This document shows, piece by piece, positions 11,101-23,100 of a DNA stretch of 64,000 bases. The stretch's first letter is position 1. Every line of letters starts with the position of its first letter. The stretch is from Gymnothorax reevesii (Eukaryota > Chordata > Actinopteri > Anguilliformes > Muraenidae): contig CM056573.1 of NCBI GenBank assembly GCA_029721435.1, forward strand, positions 47,590,501-47,654,500. Reading direction: 5' to 3'. The translations under genes were made by a program, and so were the position numbers. The notes below the pieces were generated by a model that did not search any database, was not told where the DNA came from, and saw nothing but the letters and a program-made list of their open reading frames with translations.

Positions 11101-14100
11101 AGAACTGCATTATGGACTACTAGACATACTGCGTATGTGGTTCTCAGCACAATACAGCATGTCTGCTGCATGGATGAACTGATAGCCTGTCCCACGAAAG
11201 AAGAGCTCTGCCTCTGTGTAGCCCAGAATCGCCTTCCCTCTGCGGAGACAATCAGAGGATGAGTAAAAACAAAAATTAACTAATTTGGGGACAAAAAAAA
11301 TTTGTCATACTGTTATGACTTGAAAATCACAACAAAAAAATCAGCAACGACAACTTAAACTTATTCTTCACTGATTAGGTCCAAAAATGTCTACAAATAA
11401 TCCACTCTGCAATCTTATAATAACACACTAATGCCACTATGTAACTCTGTTGCCAAAATAAAAACTCTGCCTCTACTGACCAAAATCACAGCATTTATAT
11501 AGACTAGCAACATGCTGAAAAGATCTACAGGATTCCTGGGTGATCCAGCCCCTTCCAGGCAAGAAGATGCCAGAAGTTTCTAGAAAGAACTAGTCCATTT
11601 CATCACAAACAAGTGGTATTGCATCAGACTATGCAAAATGGACGGTTACACAGACACACCACCAGAGGGTGCTAAATGATAACCAAAATAAACAAATCAC
11701 TGACCAGTCATGATGGGCATTTAAATTGTGTCTAACAAATCTCCATTTATGAATGATATACGGTGCTGTACACAAAATACTCATACATATCAATACACAT
11801 CTGATATAAAGCAGGCTGACACTTTATAAACTGCCTTGTGGATACTTTTTCTATTATTCATAGCAAAAATGAATGCACATAAATGCATTTCTAAAAGAAA
11901 AAGTCAACTCTGCTCAATACAGGCTGGCCTGGTATCATCTTTTGCATGCATCCTTATCACCAAGAGGATAATGCTTTTATTAGACACAGAGGAATCTGCT
12001 CAGTACATACACTTTAACCAAATTTGACACCCAGTTGTCCACTACAGACAGAGCAAACACCTCCCTTACACATACCTATCTGCGCAGACTACATGTGTGT
12101 GCGCACGTGTTACTTACTTGGAATCGCAAGCAGTAGGTGTAAAGTCCAGCTTGTGCTTGGTTCTGAACATCAAGCTCTTTGTTCGGATCTCTAGTATGGA
12201 GGGTGGCTGCAGCGGGCTGACAATGGCGAACAGTGCCAGCTGAGCCGGAGACGGCAGCCCATCATTTGTCCTTCCGTTCTGGAGATGCAAGAACTTCAGA
12301 CGACCCTGAAAGTTCATGGCCTAAAGAGATCATAGTGAATTTAATGAAGATGAGGAAACTTTAAAGGAGTAGGTAATAACATGGAAATCATATCACACGT
12401 GGACAAATTTCCAAATAATGAGGTCAACTTACGTAGACGTGATCCCTGCAAGAAAGAAAACTCAAGTTTCCCACCGTTCTGAACACTCAGTTTCAAACTG
12501 CTTTTTCTTCTCTGGCTACAGTATAATGGCTCAAGGACTCCTTGTCCTCAGATTTTTTGTCCCCAGACTTTTCGTCCTGGAATTTTCATTCCACAGGACT
12601 TTTCATCCCTGGGCCTTTGGTCCCCGTGGACTTTTTGTCCCCAGACTTTTCGGCCCTATGAACTTTTTGTCCCCGGACTCTTTGTCCCTAGATAGTTCAT
12701 CTCCAATAATTCTTCCCCCTCTTCCTGCATATAACCCTAACTCAGTGGTTCCCAAACTTTTTCTGCTGGGCCCCCCTTTGGTACATAAAAAAATTTTTGC
12801 GCCCCCCCCCCAAAAAAAAATAGGTAATACATACGCACATTTTGTTTTCAGAGACCATTGCAGTTTATTTCACTCATTGTAATTTATATAAACCTCAACC
12901 TTTTTGGAAAAAATGTAAGTAAACGGTCATAAACTGTAGATTGTCATAAACTAAAACTAGGCTACTTTTAGAATTGGAAATAGCAAAATAACAAACAACC
13001 ACGGTGTATTTATTTTAAGTGTAACTGTTTTCAAGCACCTTAACTGTGTAATTATGTTCAGTGTAACAGGTTTCTTTTTTTTAATATACAACAACATTGC
13101 TATTTATGCATTTTCCGGACACCAACAGAAACTTACTTGCATACAGCCAATCAGCGACCTTGTGCGGACCGCTGAAGGAGTGTCTCGAGACAGTTACATT
13201 TTCCTCTCTTCACTGGCCTCGCACTTTTAAGTTAAAATACGTTAACCGAGATCGCGTCAGCTTATTCTAGAAAATATGAATGCTCTGCACAGATGATTTT
13301 TGTCCAGCCTAGCTGAGAACATTAAAAATGATTGGCACGTTTGGAAACGGCCACAGTTATTTTCCAATTAAGGACACGAAAATTTAATAATGCAAAATCT
13401 CTTTTAAAGTATAAAATCATTAGGCTGTATCACACTCCTCTGCCTGAGTATAGCCGTCTACTTAAAATTATGTTTCTATGATGCAGAAAGACAGCGAAGT
13501 ACGAAAAAAAATTCATGAACACCACTTGCCGAACCTGCCGATATGTTTGTAACGTTCAGTTGGTGGGCTAGATAAAAATAATCTGTCGGCATACAGAGCA
13601 TTCATATTATCGAGAATAAGATGACGCAATCTCGGTTATTTCTGCTTTGTATTCATCGGATTTTGTTCGGTGTCACTTACCATTTTATTATCAATATGCC
13701 AGATCAGTGCAGGATAAAAAGCGGCGAGTTGGGTATCGCGAGGATACATTACCGGCTTCAAATATTTGAACAACTACATTCATAAATTATTTATGAAAAT
13801 GGCAGGCTAGATGAATGATTTGGCGAACAGTTATGTTGAGAGTTAGGCGGGCATTTACGATGTAATCGCAGAATTCTGGGCAGCGAATGGACTGTATGCA
13901 AATGATTTTCTGTTGGTGTCCGGAACTCCCGCACCCCGCGCCCCCCCTGCAATTGCTCTAGGGGGCGCGCCCCCCACTTTGGGAACCACTGCCCTAACTG
14001 GTGATCCAACAGTCCGTTCATCCATCCGTCTGTCAACAATGGCGGCATGTTTCGTTATCATCAGAGGACGAGAGAACTGGAGACGAAAACTCCTTGGGAC

Positions 14101-17100
14101 AACGAATCCAGGGACAAAATCTCCTTGGGGACGATGAGTCCGGGGAGGAGAAGCCCGGGGGCAAAAAATCCAGGGGACGAAAAGTCCTGTGACCCAGTAG
14201 AACATCATATTGTGATAGATTTCTTTGTACAGTCATCTACTCCTGGCACTGGGTCACTGAAAAAGGTTGACTTCTTTTCGGACAAAAACACCTATTGCTC
14301 TGTCATCCACTGCAATCAATGAAAAAGACATGAATTGTCTCCACCTCTTGCCAGCGTTGAATGATACAATGAAGTCGAGGCAATTTCTTTTCAAGGGGAA
14401 TCTGTAGCTTGTGCTTTCAGCTGTACAACTGTAGCTGTACTTCCAATTTCTGTAAGTATTTCAACTGAATTTCAAGTATGGCTTGATTGTCAATTTGGCT
14501 AAGTCCCACCCTCAAAATGACTTGGCATGCATTTATCACCTTTCAATAATCACTGTATAGATTATTAGCTTGGTAACTACTCAATCAAATTTGTATTTAG
14601 AAAACCTTGCAAGTTTAGCAGGGTCGCCAACTGTCACACATTCGGCCTGAGTTCAAGTGACATATTCACGTTCCCGCGCTGTAGTCAGCAATTATTTAAT
14701 CGGCATGTTTGTAAGAGATTCTCAGGATATGGAACAGAAAGAATGGGTGACCTTTTTCAATGAAATTCATTTGGGGGAGAATAGCACGGTCATTCACAAT
14801 AAATAGAATGTTAGGTAACAGTTGCTACTATACAAATGTTGGAGTTCCTAGATAGAGTTGTGACATTAGTATTCCAGAAAATCTTCTCATGGAGCCATTT
14901 TGTTCCTGTCCATCACCATCTCAAAGTAAAAGAGTTTTTTTTTTCCCTTTTTTCTTTTCTCGTGTCTGAACATTTTCACCTCTAATGAAGGTTGAAACCA
15001 TTGCGAGCTGGTTAATTATATTTTCCCCAAAATTGTTGATCTTCCGATAAAAGAAGAAAAAAAACTAACAATTTCAAATGTGAGAAATGGCTCAGTTTCG
15101 CATAATGAAAACAAAATTGCTCCAGTCCTTGAGTTGTTGCGATTTCCTATCCTATCTAGGAGCTTAAACAAATGCTAGCTACTGACCAGTCTTAGCATTA
15201 GAGACTGAATTTCAAATGTATTTATACTTTCATGGCCACTGCATGTTGCGCATCTTTGTAAAAGTAACTACTATCCTCATAGTTGCTCAGCCTGGAGAGG
15301 TTACCTTTCCATACTCATGGTGTACTGTAACAGCAGGCAAGACATGTGTATTTAGATTGGAGACTTGCAAGTATCTGGGGGATTTTTGACATGGTTACTC
15401 TCCATTGACACATAGGTCTGGTTGAGCCACAAATGTTTTCTCTTTTTTTTTTTGCTGAAATGTTTACAGACCCCCCATCTGGACATTCAGCAGTATTTCA
15501 ACTTGAATGTTCACCTCATTACATCAGATACAAAATATTACCAGCCTGATTCTTCTTTGAGCAATTTTTAATTTATTCACATTTCTAATTGACAGTGCTT
15601 CTTTCTCTATAGCATACATTTTTCAAACATTGCAAGGAGTCTTTTTTAACTACACTCTGTGTTCGCATGCAAAGCCATAGGTGTGGTCACTTCCCGTGTG
15701 GGACGAGCAGTCTACGACCCTTCTATGACCCCAGGAGAGAAATGGAAGGTGCCCTGAGAGCGAACTTACAAAACCTTTATTTTTACCACAACTGCTGAGG
15801 CCGTTACTTTACCGATTAAGTACAGAACCACACTTCCTGTACACGCCAAGCCAAAATCCACAGAAAAGGGCTCCATAAAATGCAGTAATGGATAACCTTT
15901 CCTATCACCGCTGGATCTCACAGTCTTAACAAAGAGAAAATTTCTTAATTAATATCCAAAAATTTAATATTAATTTAATTTGAAGAGATAATCTGTACTC
16001 CTGAAATCAATGACTGTTGATAAAATTAGTCCATAAACAAAGAGACTGAAAAGGAGTTAAAGTGCAGTATTTATGCACAAATAAGCTAGAAAGTCAGAAG
16101 TGTTATTTTTGAATCATCAACCAATAAACGGCAAGAGTCATTTGTACACTATAAGACGTTTCCAAAGGTCACCAAATTTGCCAAATTCCCTTGTCATGCA
16201 GGACTTTTTCTTTACAGAGAATTACTTACAATAAATCCAACCCTGTTGTCTAACAGGGATCGTACTCTACAGACAAAGTTCCGCTCGAGAAATGTGGAGT
16301 TTTGCGGTGGCAGTTGCTCAGGGTGGTAGTATGTTGATGGCAGTTGCACATTTGATCCATCTGAAATAAAAGATGGTTATATAAAAAAAAAAAAAAAATT
16401 CAGAAGGTTTAAAAAAATGGAGAGCATCAAAATTCTGCAGGGATCATGCTTAGTCACGTGATATATTTGGCCACAGTTTGTTCAGACGGGTTCTCATCTC
16501 ATCCAACCCAGAAAATTTGGGTATTCCGTATGGCATCTTGCCACCATGCAAGCCTCATGCCCTGTTTCAGCAGCAATGCTCTTATTTCAACTTAACTGCT
16601 CCGTTTGACAAGCCAGTGGTCAAAACTAAGAGTTTACGGCTAAAGATGGCGATAATGGGCATAACAGATGAAACAGCAACTTACTTAGTAAAAGAAAAGG
16701 CCAGTCTTCTCAATGAATTGAATTGGTGAATTCAATAAGGGCCCAACTCAAACATTTTCAACATGGAGTTGGGCCCTTATTGAATTCACCAATTCACCAA
16801 TTCACCTGCATGGACTGGTTGGGCAGAACGTGCTGGCACGAAACAGGGAAGCCTTCTCTAGGCCAGTAACTCTTGAATGCTATCCCTGAATATGAAAACC
16901 TTGCACAGTAATACCAATGTGGCCTTTCAGTTAGCACAGAAAACTCCCTTTAACCGGTTGGTCTTTTTTATCATAGCCATGCTTTTCTTGTTTTAGTTTT
17001 CGCTTTATCCTCCTTTATTAATATCAGGACTACTTGTCTTACCTTTATGACATCGATATATTACATCCATTACCACATGACTTTAAGATAATGTTTCTTC

Positions 17101-20100
17101 ACTATTTTCAGTGTGGGACCACTTTCCCTTTTCAGCTGTCAAATGTGGAATGCAAGTCCACAACAGTCCGACCATGGCAAGAGACAAACCTGCTGGTAAC
17201 GATACGGAGTGGGGAATACAATTATGTCCCAAATGTTTCCTTAGTTGTTTTTTTTTTCCCCCGCAATCCAGCAGTCCTTCAAAGGGTTTTAATTTCATTT
17301 CGCTTATTGGCTGTCATTGTTTAATTATTGTCTTGTTTTACTTCCTCCCCTCTAGTTTCACTCCCCCAGCTTGCGTAATCATTTTTCCACTTCATTGAAT
17401 GTCATCTTGTGTATTTTAGTTCCTGGTCTCAATCTCCCCTTTACTGGATCCTTACATTGTGTCTGTGTTTAGTGTTATCTGTCATTGGTCAGCATCTAAA
17501 TAAAATCCAAGAGTCTATTCGTGAAATAGGGATGGGGCCTGCAGCCCTGGCGAGAAGCTTCATTTTTCCCGTTTGAAGGTTTATACTAGCCCTGCGCGCC
17601 CTGGTTCATCAAGCTCGCCATCCGAGTAACTGACCTCAGACCAATCCTTCTGACCATGCCTTTCCCTTCACCCATCCGTTCCTGCCTGCTCCCACCTGAC
17701 CACGGATTTTCCAATCAATACAGCAAGTTGAAAGCCCTCTTAATTTCTATTCAATTTTGTCCATAAAGGCCCATTGCAGCTCAGCATTAGCCTGTATTTT
17801 GGCTCTGTTATGCTGTTTGTAGTATTTCATTGCAAAAATAAAATGAGAACAAGAACATACAGGAATACAGCAGTGCCTTATATAAATAGGAGCGTTGTGT
17901 CCAGGCACAGAACCCATTGGGGCAAGTTTATAGGAGGAAGGGGGAGAAAGTTCTTACCTGCTTCTGGAGTGAAGTTGGGGTCAAGTGCCCAGTGAAGCTG
18001 TCGTCGGAACTCGGGCCTGTCCTCTGTGTGGATGAGGTCATAGACATTCTGGTGGATAATGTCACTCTGAGGACCAAAAGAAATGTTTCCAGCTGAAAGC
18101 ATCACTAATGGTTCAAAATCAATTTTAATACAAAGAACAGGTGCCCTATACACCCTTTTTTTCCTGTATATAATGGAGGGTTCTGAAGGGTCCATTTGTC
18201 CAGTAACCATTTTATAACCCTATCCTGCTGCTTCTGCAGTCAGATCAATAAACATGAGGACACCAGTACCACTGGCAACCATGCATGTCCACACCAAAAC
18301 ACTCCCTCCGCAAAGCTTCACAAATGAGTGTACCAACTATCAACCTGCACAAATACCCACACCTGCACCATGCACTCAAAATAATGATTTAATTTCAACT
18401 CCAATATGCTCTGATGGGCAGCTAAAACAAAAATAATGTTGCCGATGTCCTAATATTTATAGAGCAGACTGTATCTGTGAGATGCAGCTTAGTGTTGCTC
18501 AGCGCTGGTGCCGCGTCCTGTGCAGTCTTCATTAACCCCGTGACACAGCAGCAATGCGTCGACTCAACCCACTGTCATGCTACCATCACTCAAGTGTAAC
18601 AGATCCTTCAGTAAATCACACTCCCTAAAAAGCACAGCACAGAGGATCAATTATATATCGCGAAAAAAAACCTAGAAAATTTGTGTCCATGGAACATAGA
18701 TGGTCCCACATCAAGGAAACGCGACAAATTTTACCGAAATTAAAACAGCTGAAAAATTGCTGCATTTTTAAAAAATTCGGAAAGGAGGTATGAGAAGCAC
18801 ATCTTTTGGCTCCCGACCAAACACATGCATGAGCTCAATTAATTCTGTTGAGTTGTTTTTGAAAAGAAGAGCAAAGACGAGACCCCCTGTTACAGCACAG
18901 GGAGGGGGAAACTGCGCAAAATTTACCCAAGTTCAGACACCTAAAAAAACCATCAAAATTTTAAATATTCAGCAACAAGGTATGATATGCACACCTTTAG
19001 CCTCCCTACAAAGCACATATGTAAGTTCAATCAATTCTGTTCACTGGTTACTGAGAAGAAGCGGATAAACGATACCTCCTATCAACATGATGAACCTCGT
19101 ACGGACGTATATGTACGCATGCATGTACGGATGTACGAATGGCCAGGGGTAACCCTATATGCTTTCAGCCATATATGGCCGGGGCATAATAACAAAGGGC
19201 ATGCATTGGCAAGACCACAGACCATACTGCATAGCCAGCTTTTAACTGGTCATTTTGGCATTTTGTAGCTGGGAACTGTTGCATTTATTAGCAAAGCTGC
19301 TGTAACACTGCAGTTTATCTAGCATGAAAAAAATTGGGGAAACTGGATGGGGACCAGACAACCAGTTTATAGTGAATAAAAACATATAGATGTTCTGGAG
19401 AGACTGTGACAAAACCAGACATTCCATGTATTCGCATAAATGAATGAAAATACTCTTTCAATAAAATTTGAAGAATTTTATACGAGAAATGTAATTAGCC
19501 ATGATGGCTTGAGTGCAACAAATATTCAGTCTTTCAAATGTGAAATTAGAAATCACAGTTCTAAAAGCTCAAATTCAAGTCTTGCATCCAATGCATCATA
19601 AAACAAAAAATCCGGCAAGGAATACCCAGGACTGTTGAGCAGCTAGAATCCTTCATCAGACAAAAGTGGAACAACATCGCTCTACCAAAACTCCATCAAC
19701 TGGTCTCCTTACTTCCCAGACGTTTACAGACTGTTGTTAAAAGAAGAGGGGATGCTACACAATGGTAAATATGGTCCTGTCCCAACATTTTTGAGATGCG
19801 TTGCTGCCATCAAATTCAAAATGAGCTAATATTTTTCATGAAATGGTAAACTGTCTCACTTTCAACATCATATATATAGTCTATGTTCTATTGTGAATAA
19901 AATGGGGGTTTAAGAGTTTTGCAAGTCAATGCATTCTATTTTTATTCACATTTTACACAACGTTCTAACTTCAATAAAATTGGGGTTTGTACAAGGCTTA
20001 CCGGTCAAACCAAAAATGAATCATACATCGGGGAAATACTTCATAAATAATTTAATAAGTATGGATAAGGAACAAAGGATATGAAAGAATGCAGTGGTAA

Positions 20101-23100
20101 AATTCCAGTTTAGGATTTCAGTCTACATGCAGTAGACTGGCAAGTTTTCACATTTGATCCAGATCCAAAATGCAACAGAGCAGAACATCACTGTTTAATT
20201 TGGCATCTGTTTACATCCTTGATTTAGCCAGAGCTGAGGAAATACCAGAGAAATCAACTTCCCGTAAGAGTGACCTGAAAGTTCACAGGCAAGAGTGAGG
20301 TTGTAGTTTGGCACCACTGGAAAAAAAAATGTACTTTTTTTTTTCCAAATATGTAAATAGATTTCCCCAGTTTAAAACTCAGCATTTACTGTATAGTTGT
20401 GACATTGAATGTGCTGTATTTGTGCACACTGCAATCAAATTTAAAATCAACACACATAAATTTTATGACATGATACATTGATGAATGGAGCATATGGGTT
20501 TTCAGTGACTTATTTGTAAGTGCATGATCAGTACTGAGCAGCTGCACTCACCTGGTGAAAGCCCAGGTAGTCCTGTATGGTAGGTGATACATAAAAAACA
20601 GCCCCATCTGATGTAGCCACCAGGACAAATCCATTAAGAACCTTAGGAGAGATAAAAAATAATTTAATGATGGACTTGTGCAAAATAAATTCACTTGTGG
20701 ACTTGAGCCTTCACTCTGCAAGTTGAATCAATTCAAGGGCACAGTACCTCTAAAAGCCCTACAGCAGCAACCTAAATGGAGACTTTAAACACCCCAGCTA
20801 TGGGCTATAAATCCAGGGCTGGAATTTTTCTGTCCTGGACAACAAGTTACAACAGCAACCATATTGACAATCTCGTCGAACAAATATTTTGCTCTTGCGA
20901 ATTCGGAAAGTTGTAAACAGTGTCAGCTTTTCCAGATAAGGACATGGGCGTGAGTGAAAAATGAGGAACTCAGCAACGGGAATTGCCATGGGCAAGAACA
21001 TTAGTTACATAAACAATGCAACATATGTAATGCAATCTGCCTGTCATACATTTTACTCCCTTTAGCCATTCAACTGTAAATCATGGCAGACAATAATTTA
21101 CAGTGGCGATGCATTACAGCTGACTGTAGCAGTGGCAGAGCCAGAGCTGAAGATAGGGTAGGTAATGAATATCCCTCTCAAACAATTATTATTAGATAGT
21201 GCTTGTTCGGATAATTATGATAATAGGATAATTAGTCCTGTTTGTTCGCAAAAAATTTTTCTTAATTAAAAATACATTCACTCAATTTTTTTCTTTATTA
21301 AAAATACATTCACTCTGAAAACACTCCAAACCATCAGGTGTAGCTAGTTCTCCTCGTTAAAGTAAGATGACAGTCATTCATTTGGACATGCAATTTTGCT
21401 GCATTTCAATCAGCCTTCAAAATTGTATAAAAGTATTTCAAATATGTGTCTTCGATTTCAACAATTTGAACGATCATGAAGTGCAGGTTAGGTCGCCTGA
21501 TGTGCCAAAGAAGTAGCCCGGAAGTTTCAGAGCAGTTTATCTTTCGTTTAGCATTGGCCTACATACGAATACATTATTTCTCAGAACTGAATTTATCTAA
21601 TTATTTAGTTCCTTTAGATTGCATTAGGAAAGAAGAGTCTTGAATTGTTGACAGATTATACTTACAATTGGAAAATGTGTTAATACAGGAAAATGAGTGA
21701 GATCAAGTCAGGACAAATAGTGGTTGAAAAGGGATGTTCTACGGCTAGCTAATTTTCAGTTCTGGCAGTGCCGGCGCTCAGTAGAATATGGCTGAATGCA
21801 ATATCCTCACGACAGAGTTATTTTGCCGTAAATTGTCTAAAAAGCACAATGGTACGAAGGGACGCCACCACTACTACCGCACCTGCAACTAATACTTCTA
21901 CCACTGTCTGAAAGTGAAGTTCCAGGGCAAGGCTTTCACCGATCGTCGATTTGTGTAAGTTATACACGATGTCTAAAATCGAGCCACTGCTTTCAAGAGA
22001 GCAAGGCGAGGTATCTGCACTATATGTTCAGGAATGGTTGCACTGGATAAATCACAGCAATACTTCTTGCTTTTTTGTAAGACAAAACAACCATTGTAGA
22101 AAAAGTAATAACTAATGGTTGCAATTATCGATAGTCTAAGCCAAAGATGGTTGCATATTTTACAAAGTTTGGTGGTGACTTGATTAAACAAAGCCAAGAC
22201 TTTCAAACCAAACACAGAAGATTAATTCTGACAGAATCAGAACTTAACTGGTCGTAAAATATCAGTTACTTGAGTTAACGCACAGCACTTGCACCTGCGC
22301 TGGGTCCCTCCCTGGCATAAAGCAACAGCAGTAAAATGAATGCTGCCCCTTACAGGAGCAAAGTATAAAATATTTTGCACTTCCGAGAACATAGTTCAAC
22401 ACCCTCTGGGCAATTCCATTGATGCTATCAACTGTCAGCGTGAGCATTCCTGATATATTTTCAATGAAGCAGCAGAACAAGGAGCCCGTCACTTGAGTTT
22501 TGTGACTGAGTGACACAAACTCCTTTCCCCTGAGGAGTTTGACACAGGTATGACTCCTCCTGTGTGGGAGCAAGCATTCCACCCTTCACATTTCCTCTTT
22601 TTGATTTGTTTTCGGTCATTCACAGCGGGTTTGTTTCCCTTTCATTGTGATGCACATGTTATCAGGACATGATGTTGCTGAGTCACTATATGCATTATCT
22701 GATCTACACACATATCATTACAGCAGCCCAGTGAAACTATATCTCCTGGACGAGCCAAATAAGTTTATGAAGCATGGGTGAAAGGCGTAACGCAATGCTT
22801 GCGTACTGTAAATAAAACGGTTAGGCCTGAAAACAGGAATATATAGAAACATAATCACAAAGAAATTCACCCCACTATTTAGAATGTTTTCTTTGTGGTT
22901 ATATACAACATTTTCATATTTTATGACATAAGAGCTCAGATTGAGAATCACTCTCAAGGACACCGTAAAAATTACATCCAGTACTTGAAATGCCAATTCA
23001 AAATCACTGTCCCACACTGCATTAAAACTGATAATTCAGCTCAATTATTTACTTGTAAATTAAATATGTTGATGATGATGATGATGATGATCATTTTATT

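Noticed and set aside
21790..21957. Exon-like stretch with CTGCAACTAATACTTCTACC, ending GTGTAAGT
   Set aside because: The translation (CLKVKFQ) has faint similarity to Notch-ligand N-termini, but it has an internal stop, no convincing acceptor and no neighbouring exons.
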